Shown: positions 25,559 through 33,947 of the stretch, one piece after another | Position numbering within the stretch: position 1 is the stretch's first letter | Layout of the letters: each line of letters starts with the position of its first letter | NCBI GenBank assembly: GCA_934555825.1 | Contig: CAKTFJ010000001.1 | Location: 124,001-188,000, forward strand | Source: an uncultured Hyphomicrobium sp. | Lineage (GTDB): Bacteria > Pseudomonadota > Alphaproteobacteria > Rhizobiales > Hyphomicrobiaceae | Reading direction: 5' to 3' | Length of the DNA: 64,000 nt | The notes under the pieces: generated by a model | What the model was told of the DNA's origin: nothing | What the model saw: only the letters and a program-made list of their open reading frames with translations | Databases searched by the model: none | Made by a program: the position numbers and the translations under genes

Positions 25559-27085
25559 ATGGCGGAGCAGGATCGGGCGCGTAGAGCCATCACGCCGCGC
25601 CGCGTACGAAAGCTTACGCTCGACAAGGATCTTGGAAAGATCGAGCGGCTCGAGCAGGTCACCCGATCGCTGACGTTGCGCTTTCTGGGGCCGGGCATCG
25701 CGCTCGTCTTTATAGTTTTTGCCGGTATTTTCGCGACGCTTCATATGGGGTCGGCGCCGAGCGGCGTGATAATCGTGGCGGCTGCCGTCATTGCGGCCTA
25801 CATGGCGCTGACCATCGGGGCCAACGACGTGGCCAATAACGTCGGCCCAGCCGTCGGTGCGCGGGCGCTCACCATGACGGGCGCGCTGATTATCGCGGCC
25901 GTGTTCGAGAGCGCGGGGGCACTGATCGCCGGCGGCGAGGTGGTCGAGACCATCTCGAAGGGGCTGGTCGATCCAGCCGCTGTGCCCGACAGCGGCGTTT
26001 TTATATGGATCATGATGTCGGCGCTCCTGGCGTCCGCGATCTGGGTGCACCTGGCCACACTTCTAAATGCCCCGGTGTCCACGACCCACGCCATCGTCGG
26101 AGGGGTGCTGGGCTCTGCTCTGGCGGCGATGGGGATGGAGCCGATCAACTGGCCGGTGCTGGGGGCTATCGCGGCAAGCTGGGTGATCTCCCCCTTGCTG
26201 GGCGGTGTGATCGCGGCTCTGCTGCTCGCCTTCATCAAAGTCATGATCATCTACCGGGAGGATAAGATCGCCGCGGCCCGGCGCTGGGTGCCGGTTCTCA
26301 CGGCCGTCATGGCCGGGGTGTTCGGCGGGTATCTGGTGGTGAAGGGCCTGGGACGTGTCTGGAAGCCTGCTCCGGTTACGGTCGCGCTGCTTTCGCTTGC
26401 CGTATTTGCGCTTGTCTATGTGGTCGTGAAGCCGCTGATCCGCCGACAGTCAGAGGGCATGGAGAACCGCAACCAATCGCTACGGCGGCTGTTCCATCTG
26501 CCACTCATCTGCTCGGCCGCGCTTCTTTCCTTTGGCCATGGCGCCAACGACGTTGCCAACGCCGTGGGTCCTCTGGCCGCGATCCTTAATGCGGCCGACC
26601 AGGGATCGGTCAACTCTAACGTCGCGATCCCACTGTGGGCGATGATGATCGGTGCCCTCGGGATCAGCCTTGGCCTCTTGCTGTTCGGTCCGCGCCTGAT
26701 CCGTCTCGTCGGCGAGCAGATTACCAAGATGAACCCGATGCGGGCGTTCTGCGTCGCGCTTTCGGCGGCGATCACCGTGATCGTGGCTTCCTGGTTCGGT
26801 ATGCCCGTCAGTTCCACGCACATCGCGGTGGGTGCGATTTTCGGTGTGGGTTTCTTCCGCGAATATTGGACGGTCCACAGTCGGCGACGCCGACACTTCG
26901 TTCGGGCGCATGGTGCCCGCCATGATGGTCACAAGCTCGCTCCGGTCGATCAGGAGGAGTTTCGCCGTAGGCGGCTTGTGCGCCGGTCCCATCTTATGAC
27001 GATCGTGGCAGCCTGGGTCGTTACGGTTCCTGCAGCTGCAACGCTCTCTGCGCTGACGTTTTTGGCGATCCAATTCGCGCGCTGA
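25559..27085 (+). CDS. pit: Inorganic phosphate transporter, Pit family
   Basis: Predicted 508-residue inner membrane transporter. The two inverted Pit signatures are intact: GANDVANNVGPAVGARALT in the first half and GANDVANAVGPLAAI in the second, plus PVSTTHAIVGG and PVSSTHIAVGAIFGVG. About 12 hydrophobic helices are predicted. An unusual 40-residue cytosolic N-terminus rich in Arg precedes the first helix, and a second Arg/His-rich segment (about residues 440-475) lies before the last helix. The family imports phosphate (as metal phosphate) with protons. It is divergent from the Crp/Fnr-family gene. Confidence 0.93.
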   Translation: MAEQDRARRAITPRRVRKLTLDKDLGKIERLEQVTRSLTLRFLGPGIALVFIVFAGIFATLHMGSAPSGVIIVAAAVIAAYMALTIGANDVANNVGPAVGARALTMTGALIIAAVFESAGALIAGGEVVETISKGLVDPAAVPDSGVFIWIMMSALLASAIWVHLATLLNAPVSTTHAIVGGVLGSALAAMGMEPINWPVLGAIAASWVISPLLGGVIAALLLAFIKVMIIYREDKIAAARRWVPVLTAVMAGVFGGYLVVKGLGRVWKPAPVTVALLSLAVFALVYVVVKPLIRRQSEGMENRNQSLRRLFHLPLICSAALLSFGHGANDVANAVGPLAAILNAADQGSVNSNVAIPLWAMMIGALGISLGLLLFGPRLIRLVGEQITKMNPMRAFCVALSAAITVIVASWFGMPVSSTHIAVGAIFGVGFFREYWTVHSRRRRHFVRAHGARHDGHKLAPVDQEEFRRRRLVRRSHLMTIVAAWVVTVPAAATLSALTFLAIQFAR

Positions 27086-27086
27086 T

Positions 27087-27102
27087 CCGCCCTGGCGGTT
27101 TT
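27087..27102 (+). terminator. Weak terminator after pit
   Basis: CCGC (27087-27090) and GCGG (27095-27098) pair around a 4-base loop and are followed by TTTT, starting right after the pit stop. The stem is short, so confidence is low. Confidence 0.4.
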
Positions 27103-27291
27103 CAAGTTCCCTCTGCAATTCTCATGGATTTCCGCCTCGGAGCCGCTTTGGATCTCCGTTAAACGCATTTGTGCGCGACTAAAACGCCCGAAATGCTGGC
27201 TGAGTGCATATTTTTTAAGTATCCGACCGTACGTTTTTGTGGGTTAGGGGAGAAATTCGTCAGAATCACACGTCGGCATCGTTTCTGAACT

Positions 27292-29610
27292 ATGTGTACT
27301 CAAACGCGAAGCGGCTACTGGCCGCAAATAGATGTGCTTATCGCGCGTGTTCGGGGGTGGATTGTCCCCGGACTGATCGTTGTGCTGGCCGCGCTTGCAG
27401 TCTTCAACCTCGCCGTTTTGATCGCAGCCGATTTCCACCCTTCTGTCTTCGCTATTTCTTTGCTCTGCATGCTCACCGTTTTCGTCGCGGCGGTTTCGGT
27501 TGCGTTTGCCAAGGACGAGACATCGCGCGCCGACCACTTCGAGCGCGAGGCGAGTTCGTATCGCCACATGCTCGACGAGCATTTTCTCGTGTCGAAGGTC
27601 GACGTGTCGGGTCGCTTTTGCGAAGCCAATCAGAACCTGCTGAACCGCACCGGCTATTCGAGCGACGAGTTCGCTCGCCGTGTGGTTGACGGAGGCGGGT
27701 CGGGGCTTTGCAATCTCGACCATCTTTCGGACATGTGGGCGACCGTTCGGCTCGGAAAAACATGGTCGGGCGAATACTGCGATGAGGGGAAGGATGGACA
27801 GCCGCTCTGGGTCAAGGCGATCTTCGTGCCCTGGCGCAACGCTCGCGGCGAACTGGAATGCCTGAGCACGATCGGTGTCGACGTGACCGAGCAGCGGAGC
27901 GCAGAGCAGGAGCTCAAGCGGGCGCACGCGCGTCTCGAGGCTTTCATCAAGCACGTGCCTGCGGCGGTCGCAATGTTCGACACCGAGATGCGCTATGTGG
28001 CGCATACGGATCACTGGCTGCACGACTATGGGCTCAAGGAAAAATCGCTCGTCGGGCGCAGTCACTACGACGTGTTTCCTGAGATTCCGCAGTGCTGGAA
28101 GGACAAGCATCGCCGGATCCTCGCAGGCGCTACGGAGAGCTGCGAGGAGGAGCGCTTCCAGCGGGCGGATGGATCGGAGAACATCCTGCGCTGGGAAGTG
28201 CGCCCTTGGTATTTGCCCGATCAGACCGTGGGCGGGCTCATCATGCTCACGGAGGAAATCACAGAACGCAAGAAGATGCAGGACGATCTGTGGAAGCTCG
28301 TGAAGCTCGACAGCTTGACCGGCCTGCCGAACCGTCTCCTCTTTGGCGAAACGTTGCGGGATGCGATCGGAACGGCAGATGCGAATGGCGATCTCTTGGC
28401 CGTCACGCTGATCGATATCGACAACTTCAAAGAGATCAACGATACGCTAGGCCATGAGGCGGGTGACGAACTGTTGAAGATCGTCGCGCGACGCCTCGAA
28501 GATATGCTCGGCAGCACCGCCAACATCGCTCGCCTCGGGGGCGATGAATTTGCCGTGCTCATCGGCGGGCATCGTGAAATCGACGAGATCGAGGTGACAC
28601 TGGCACGGGTCAAACGGTTTCTAACCGAGCCCGTAAAAATTGCGGGGGCGATGCGGTTCTGCTCCACGAGCTTCGGTGTAACGGTCTATCCGCGCGATGC
28701 GCAGGAGCCTGGCGACCTGCTCAAGAATGCGGACCTTGCGCTTTATCGTGCGAAGAGCGTGGGGCGTGGACACATCGGCCAGTTTACGCCAGATCTGCGC
28801 GCTGCGATCAATCGCCGGGTCGAGATGCAGGAAGCTGCGCTCGAGGCATTGACGCGTGGAGAATTCGTTCTCTTCTTCCAGCCCATCATGCCTGCCGATC
28901 CGTCGGACCCGCCGTCGTTCGAAGCCCTTCTCAGGTGGCAGCATCCTGTGCATGGCCTGCTTACGCCAGGCTTCTTCGAAGAGGTTCTCGACGAGCCGCG
29001 CGTCGCGGCTGCCATCGGCGTGCGTGTCATCGATCTCGCGCTTGAACAGGTCGCGGCGTGGCAGGCGGAGGGGGTTGCTTTCGGCCGTGTGGCCGTCAAC
29101 GTGACGTCGGCCGACTTTGCCTTCCGCTGCTTCGCGTCACATCTCAAGAGCCGTCTCGACCATTACAACGTGGCACCGGAGCGGATCTGCATCGAGGTGA
29201 CGGAGCATGTCTTCCTCGGAAGCGGGACGCAACATGTCAGCGATGCGCTGCAGAGGCTTGCCGAACTTGGCGTTGAAATCGCGCTCGACGATTTCGGCAC
29301 GGGCTACGCTTCGCTTTCGCACATCAAGGCGTATCCGATCGGCCGTCTCAAGATCGACCGGTCTTTCGTCACGGACATGGAAGAGAACAAGGACAGCCTG
29401 TCTATCGTCCAGGCTATCGTCCAGCTTGCGCGCAGCCTGGGCCTTTCCACCACCGCCGAGGGCGTGGAGAAAGAGGAGCAGGCGATCCTGCTCCGGAGCA
29501 TGGGATGTGCGAGCCTGCAGGGCTATCACTTCTCGCGGCCGAAGCCGGCCGCAGAGCTCGGTCCTTTCCTTAAAAAGACGGCCGAGCACGGGTCGGTGAC
29601 GGCCGCCTAA
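27292..29610 (+). CDS. Membrane-anchored PAS-GGDEF-EAL cyclic-di-GMP signalling protein
   Basis: Predicted 772-residue protein. Two N-terminal transmembrane helices (about 22-70) are followed by two PAS domains (about 85-205 and 210-335, the second ending in the PAC-like LTEEITERKK), a GGDEF domain with an intact active-site GGDEF (416-420), and an EAL domain with E544-A-L. Further EAL catalytic blocks are EVTEHVF, DDFGTGYASL and IGRLKIDRSFV. Both diguanylate cyclase and phosphodiesterase sites look complete, so direction of activity cannot be told. The gene stands alone, with 206 bases of promoter region; it converges with a universal stress gene 6 bases after its stop. Confidence 0.92.
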   Translation: MCTQTRSGYWPQIDVLIARVRGWIVPGLIVVLAALAVFNLAVLIAADFHPSVFAISLLCMLTVFVAAVSVAFAKDETSRADHFEREASSYRHMLDEHFLVSKVDVSGRFCEANQNLLNRTGYSSDEFARRVVDGGGSGLCNLDHLSDMWATVRLGKTWSGEYCDEGKDGQPLWVKAIFVPWRNARGELECLSTIGVDVTEQRSAEQELKRAHARLEAFIKHVPAAVAMFDTEMRYVAHTDHWLHDYGLKEKSLVGRSHYDVFPEIPQCWKDKHRRILAGATESCEEERFQRADGSENILRWEVRPWYLPDQTVGGLIMLTEEITERKKMQDDLWKLVKLDSLTGLPNRLLFGETLRDAIGTADANGDLLAVTLIDIDNFKEINDTLGHEAGDELLKIVARRLEDMLGSTANIARLGGDEFAVLIGGHREIDEIEVTLARVKRFLTEPVKIAGAMRFCSTSFGVTVYPRDAQEPGDLLKNADLALYRAKSVGRGHIGQFTPDLRAAINRRVEMQEAALEALTRGEFVLFFQPIMPADPSDPPSFEALLRWQHPVHGLLTPGFFEEVLDEPRVAAAIGVRVIDLALEQVAAWQAEGVAFGRVAVNVTSADFAFRCFASHLKSRLDHYNVAPERICIEVTEHVFLGSGTQHVSDALQRLAELGVEIALDDFGTGYASLSHIKAYPIGRLKIDRSFVTDMEENKDSLSIVQAIVQLARSLGLSTTAEGVEKEEQAILLRSMGCASLQGYHFSRPKPAAELGPFLKKTAEHGSVTAA

Positions 29611-29616
29611 TTCCGG

Positions 29617-30054
29617 CTAGCGACAGATCAGCACTGGCGTTGTGCTGTGAGTCAGCACCTTGTTCGCCTGGCTGCCGAGCAGGAAGCGCATGAGGCCGCG
29701 GCGGCCGTGCGAGGACATAACGATCAGATCGCACCCGAGCTTGTCGGCGGTCTCGATGATCCCTTCGGCCGGGAACTGATCTTTCACGTGCAGCGTGCTG
29801 CAGTCGACGCCCAGCGATTTGGCGTCTGTTTCCACGGCGGACAGAATGCGGTTTGCGTTTGCAACCACGCTCTCTTCGTAGTCCTTGATCGGAAACGCCA
29901 TGGCAACCTCACCGGGCGCCACGGCAACCCAGGGCTCCGAGACATTGATTGCCGTCACCTTCGTGCCGAGCGCTTTGGCGATTGCGAGCCCTTGAGCGAC
30001 GGCCTTTTGGGCGAGCTCCGAACCGTCGGTTGCGATCAGAATGTGTTTGTACAT
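29617..30054 (-). CDS. Universal stress protein, UspA family
   Basis: Predicted 145-residue single-domain Usp. It has the N-terminal HILIATDGSELAQKAV with the ATP-site Asp and the C-terminal GxxGx9GS-type loop, SSHGRRGLMRFLLGSQANKV, ending with TTPVLICR. These ATP-binding Usp proteins are induced by stress or low oxygen. A TTGA-N6-TCAA box about 98 bases upstream suggests FixK/FNR-type regulation, in line with the same type of box before fpr. It converges with the GGDEF-EAL gene. Confidence 0.93.
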   Translation of the reverse strand: MYKHILIATDGSELAQKAVAQGLAIAKALGTKVTAINVSEPWVAVAPGEVAMAFPIKDYEESVVANANRILSAVETDAKSLGVDCSTLHVKDQFPAEGIIETADKLGCDLIVMSSHGRRGLMRFLLGSQANKVLTHSTTPVLICR

Positions 30055-30152
30055 CTTTTCTGGCTCCAGGGCTGTCGTTCGAGGGCTTCGGTTTGAGGCG
30101 GCGGCTTACGGCCAGCCGCAACCTTTATAGAGACGCGTTTCTTTGCCGGAAG

Positions 30153-30166
30153 TTGACGAAGATCAA
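30153..30166 (-). promoter_or_regulatory. FixK/FNR-type box upstream of the universal stress gene
   Basis: TTGACGAAGATCAA is a complete TTGA-N6-TCAA palindrome about 98 bases upstream of the universal stress gene start. It differs from the box before fpr only in two central bases. It could also act on the forward DUF454 gene 169 bases away, but the distance fits the stress gene better. Confidence 0.62.
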
Positions 30167-30334
30167 CGTTCGATCGGCGCATGCGGTTTTGGCTTGGCGT
30201 CGGCAGGCGGCGCCTTGCGGATTCTATCGGACCCCCGCGCTGTGCTTGCCGACCCGGGAAATGGTAGCTCCTTGATGCCATCCTCTCAATCGTGGCGGTC
30301 GGCGGGCCTTCGGTTTAAGGGTTGGCGGTTCGCT

Positions 30335-30763
30335 ATGTCGACCCCAGATGTCGGGTTAGGCCGGACGCGGCCGGGAGTTGAGGTTTTCGTGCAGAAGCTC
30401 GCCTACATGACGATTGGAAGCGTTGCGACACTCTTGGCGTTTCTCGGCGCTCTTCTGCCGGGATTGCCGACGACGCCGTTCCTCTTGGTCGCGCTTTGGG
30501 CGTTTGCCCGCTCCAGCGAGCGCCTGCTGGGTCTGCTCGAACGTACGCCCCTGCTCAGCACGGCGCTGGTTGAGGCGCGCCGGTTCGAGGAACGACGCAC
30601 GATCCGGCGCGAGGTCAAGCTGTTTGCGCTGGCCTGCGCGTGGGGCTCTGTCCTGGTGATGGGTTTGGCCGTTGGCCTTTCCCGGCCGATCCTGCTGGGC
30701 GCGGTCGCCGCGGCGGCCGTGGGGGGGACGATCGCGATGTGGTGGTTTCCAACCGAAAGGTGA
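30335..30763 (+). CDS. YbaN/DUF454 family inner membrane protein
   Basis: Predicted 142-residue membrane protein. The block GALLPGLPTTPFLLVALWAFARSSERL is diagnostic of DUF454 (YbaN), here seen as LPGLPTTPFLLVALWAF; two to three hydrophobic helices flank it (about 35-60 and 100-140). The start MSTPDVGLG was chosen because the longer upstream frame has no conserved sequence. Function of the family is unknown. It stands between the stress gene's promoter and tRNA-Thr. Confidence 0.83.
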   Translation: MSTPDVGLGRTRPGVEVFVQKLAYMTIGSVATLLAFLGALLPGLPTTPFLLVALWAFARSSERLLGLLERTPLLSTALVEARRFEERRTIRREVKLFALACAWGSVLVMGLAVGLSRPILLGAVAAAAVGGTIAMWWFPTER

Positions 30764-30925
30764 GGTCTCTGGCTTGGGCTGGGGGTGGGTTCAATTTTCC
30801 CTTGGCGCGCTGGGGCGAGACCCATTGTAGGCGGCGCAGCAATCGGGTAAACACGCCGCGCGGGGGCGGTCCGACGGGCCTGCCGATCCGCCTCGGCGCA
30901 TCGCCTTCAGGGCATCACGCCAAAA

Positions 30926-31000
<75 letters not shown>

Positions 31001-31110
31001 TTTTTTCTCGATAAATCAGAGTTCTATGTAGAAAAAGACCGGGGCGTGGAGAGCCACCCCGGCCTGGATGCTGCCTGTTACGGGAGCGAGGAACGATTGG
31101 CGTGCCGTGC

Positions 31111-31392
31111 TCAGCGGGCGGCGACGCGGCGCTCGACTTCCGACTTCGAGACTTCGCCGGCCTTGATGAGAGCGGTGACGCAGCGGTTCGAGAGGTTGTG
31201 GCCGTTGGCCCGCATGCACTTGCGGACGCCCGGGCTGCCGACGGCGTGCTGGCTGCAGTAGGAGTAGTAGTCGGAGGCGCAGGCCATCTTGACGCCGAGG
31301 CTGACGGCGGCGGCCTGCTGGGGAGCTGCGAGGGCGAGGACGGCTGCTGCAGCGGCGAGGGCGGTGCGGAAGGTCTTGGTCATCGGGGTCAT
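31111..31392 (-). CDS. Small exported cysteine-rich repeat protein
   Basis: Predicted 93-residue secreted protein. A Sec signal peptide (cleavage near AAPQQAAA, about residue 29) leaves a mature domain of about 64 residues with four Cys in the order C..YYSYC..VRKC..NRC, matching the cysteine-rich-repeat small proteins found in many Hyphomicrobiales (two disulfides expected). A GGAGA ribosome site precedes the first ATG; a second ATG 9 bases on is possible. Function is unknown. It is transcribed away from the DGPF/ECF pair and toward tRNA-Thr. Confidence 0.78.
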   Translation of the reverse strand: MTPMTKTFRTALAAAAAVLALAAPQQAAAVSLGVKMACASDYYSYCSQHAVGSPGVRKCMRANGHNLSNRCVTALIKAGEVSKSEVERRVAAR

Positions 31393-31611
31393 GGCGATCT
31401 CTCCATCGTCCAGTGTGCGTTTCGATGGAGAGACTTTGCGCCATATGCCGCGCTGTCGCTGTTCCCGGAGGAACGGCGACTGATTTTTTCGACGGAGCGC
31501 CGCGGGCTCGTCTCTTCCCCGCGCGATTTCCGCGTTAGCAGTTCAAAGCCGGTCGGGAATGGTTCTGCTGGTTCGTCCTAGGGATGACAAAGCCGCAGGG
31601 GAGACGCCGCG

Positions 31612-31983
31612 ATGAAGTACGCAATCTTTTGTTATCACTCGGAAAATGTCGTCTGTGCATGGAGTAAGGAGCATGATGAGGCCGTCATGGCCAAGCTCGG
31701 AGCCGTCCAGGAGAAATGGGCGAAAGCCGGCAAGCTGGGGCCCGTCGCACGGCTGATGCCGACGACGGCCGCTACAACCGTTCGTAAGGACAACGATCCG
31801 CCGCTGGTACTCGATGGGCCGTTTGCGGAAACGAAAGAGCAGTTGCTCGGGTTCTTCATGATCGATTGCGCGGGTCTCGAAGAGGCGCTCTCGTTCACGA
31901 GGGAGCTTGCCGAGGCCAATCCGGGTGGAGCTTATGAGGTGCGCCCGGTCGGCTATTTCGTGGATTGGAGTGCGGGTGCGTGA
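31612..31983 (+). CDS. YciI-like DGPF domain protein paired with ECF42-type sigma factor
   Basis: Predicted 123-residue protein with the DGPF motif (LVLDGPFAETKEQLLGFFMIDC, visible as DGPFAETKEQLLGF at about 68-81). The fold is the YCII ferredoxin-like barrel. DGPF proteins are the hallmark neighbours, and likely targets or partners, of ECF42 sigma factors, which is exactly the next gene; their coding regions overlap by 4 bases (GTGA). The biochemical role of DGPF proteins is not settled. Confidence 0.9.
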   Translation: MKYAIFCYHSENVVCAWSKEHDEAVMAKLGAVQEKWAKAGKLGPVARLMPTTAATTVRKDNDPPLVLDGPFAETKEQLLGFFMIDCAGLEEALSFTRELAEANPGGAYEVRPVGYFVDWSAGA

Positions 31984-33272
31984 CGGATCTCGCCTGGCTC
32001 GATGCGGCTGTGACAGGGGCCCGCCCGCAGGTCATGGCGGCGCTGCTTCGTTACTTCCGCGATCTGGAGCGGGCGGAGGAGGCGTTTCAGGAGGCGTCGC
32101 TGCGTGCGCTCAAGACGTGGCCGCAGAATGGCCCGCCGCGTGATCCGGCCGCGTGGCTGATCATGGTCGGGCGCAATGTGGCGATCGATCAGCTTCGGCG
32201 CGAGCGGCGCTCGGAGGAGTTGCCCGACGAGGCGTCACTGTCCGATCTCGACGATGCGGAAGGCGCTCTGGTTCAGCGGCTGGACGACGGGCACTACCGC
32301 GACGACATTCTGCGTCTGCTCTTCACATGCTGTCATCCCGATCTGCCGGCGACGCAGCAGATCGCGCTCGCGTTGCGCGTCGTGTCCGGCCTTTCTGTGA
32401 AGGAGATCGCGCGCGCGTTTCTGGTGAGCGAAGCCGCGATGGAGCAGCGTATCACGCGCGCCAAGCGGCGGATCGCTGAAGCCGGTGTCGCGTTCGAGAC
32501 GCCGGGGGCGGTCGAGCGCGCGGAGCGGGTCGGCGTGGTCGCCGCCATGGTCTACCTTCTGTTCAACGAAGGTTATTCCGCGAGTGGTGGGGAGGCCCTG
32601 CTTCGGCTTCCGCTTTCCGATGAGGCCATTCGCCTTGCGCGGCTGTTGGTGCGGCTCTTTCCGTCCGAGCCCGAGATGCTGGGACTGTTGGCGCTGCTGC
32701 TGTTGCAGCATGCGCGTGCGTCTGCGCGCGTTAATGCACATGGAGAAATCGTCCTCCTCGACGATCAGGATCGCGGTCTCTGGGATCGCGGTATGATCGC
32801 GGAGGGTGAGGCGCTTCTGGAAAAGGCGATGCGGCATCGCCGGCCCGGTCCCTATCAGTTGCAAGCAGCGATTGCTGCGCTCCATTCCACAGCGACATCG
32901 CCCGCCGACACCGATTGGGCGCAGATCGATCTTCTTTATGCGGGGCTCGAGCAGATGGAGCCGTCGCCGGTGGTGACGTTGAACCGGGCAGTCGCGGTGT
33001 CACGCGCGCACGGCGCGGAGGCAGCCCTTGCGATGATCGAGCCGCTCGCGTCCAAGCTTTCGGGATACTTTCATTTTTTCGGTGTGCGCGGAGCGCTTCT
33101 CAAGGAGCTTGGCCGGGTGGCTGAGGCGCGTGAGGCGTTCGATCGGGCTGTTGCGCTGGCCAGGACAGCACAGGAAGCGGCGCACATCCGGATGCACCTC
33201 GATGGGCTCGGCGCGGGCGGCAAGACCAAGCCGGACGCAGCAAAGGCCTCGCACACGCGGGGCGCGGATTGA
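31980..33272 (+). CDS. ECF42-type RNA polymerase sigma factor with C-terminal TPR-like extension
   Basis: Predicted 430-residue sigma factor. Region 2 is at about 15-85 (VMAALLRYFRDLERAEEAFQ, WLIMVGRNVAIDQLRR) and region 4 at about 125-175 (GLSVKEIARAFLVSEAAMEQRITRAK). A helical extension of about 240 residues (DUF6596-like, TPR-type) follows, the defining feature of ECF42, which controls activity in place of an anti-sigma factor. No anti-sigma gene is adjacent, as expected. The GTG at 31980 overlaps the DGPF stop; an ATG at 31965 would add five residues. Confidence 0.9.
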   Translation: MTDLAWLDAAVTGARPQVMAALLRYFRDLERAEEAFQEASLRALKTWPQNGPPRDPAAWLIMVGRNVAIDQLRRERRSEELPDEASLSDLDDAEGALVQRLDDGHYRDDILRLLFTCCHPDLPATQQIALALRVVSGLSVKEIARAFLVSEAAMEQRITRAKRRIAEAGVAFETPGAVERAERVGVVAAMVYLLFNEGYSASGGEALLRLPLSDEAIRLARLLVRLFPSEPEMLGLLALLLLQHARASARVNAHGEIVLLDDQDRGLWDRGMIAEGEALLEKAMRHRRPGPYQLQAAIAALHSTATSPADTDWAQIDLLYAGLEQMEPSPVVTLNRAVAVSRAHGAEAALAMIEPLASKLSGYFHFFGVRGALLKELGRVAEAREAFDRAVALARTAQEAAHIRMHLDGLGAGGKTKPDAAKASHTRGAD

Positions 33273-33380
33273 CAACGGACGCACATAATTTTTTCGTAGC
33301 GGTGTCGGATTGCAGTGGCGCGTGCCGTCCTTGCAGCGGAAGCCCGCGACAGCGGGCGTGGCAACGGAGGAGAGGACGTC

Positions 33381-33938
33381 ATGATCGAGACCGTTCTTTA
33401 CATCGCGGTGGGGCTTGCTGTCCTTGCGGCTGCTCTCGTCGCTTATGCGTGGACCCGGCCGGGTGCGTTCAGGTTTGCGCGCTCGACACGGATTGCGGCT
33501 GCGCCGGATGCGATCTTCCCGCTTATTAACGATCTCAAGGCGTTCTCGTCCTGGTCGCCGTTCGAGCGGAAGGATCCGAACATTAAAAGCGTTTACTCCG
33601 GTCCTCAGAGCGGGGTCGGTCAGCGGCACGACTGGGACGGGAACAAAGACGTCGGTGCGGGCTGGGTAATCATCACCGAATCCGTTGCGCCGTTCCGTGT
33701 CGGCATGCAGCTCAACATGACGCGCCCGATGGCGTGCTCGAACCGCGTGACGTTCACGCTCGTGCCGGACGACGGGATGACAACCGTGACATGGGCTATG
33801 GAGGGCGAGATGTCGCTTGTTGCGAAGGTCCTCAACGTGGTCGTTGGCATGGATCGGATGTGTGGGCCGGAATTCGAGGCGGGGCTTAAAACTCTCAAAG
33901 CCAAGGTGGAAGCGCCGGGCCTTTCGGCCGTGGCATAG
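33381..33938 (+). CDS. SRPBCC family protein with N-terminal membrane anchor
   Basis: Predicted 185-residue protein. One hydrophobic helix at the N-terminus (about 5-25) is followed by an SRPBCC (START-like) domain: RSTRIAAAPDAIFPLINDL, FSSWSPFERKDP and the C-terminal helix EFEAGLKTLKAKVEA. This is the same kind of protein often seen beside DGPF/ECF units. The start has GGAGAGG seven bases before it. It probably binds a lipid or other hydrophobic ligand; the ligand is unknown. The propeller-protein gene follows 9 bases after the stop, so the two may be co-transcribed. Confidence 0.85.
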   Translation: MIETVLYIAVGLAVLAAALVAYAWTRPGAFRFARSTRIAAAPDAIFPLINDLKAFSSWSPFERKDPNIKSVYSGPQSGVGQRHDWDGNKDVGAGWVIITESVAPFRVGMQLNMTRPMACSNRVTFTLVPDDGMTTVTWAMEGEMSLVAKVLNVVVGMDRMCGPEFEAGLKTLKAKVEAPGLSAVA

Positions 33939-33947
33939 GGGGCGGAG

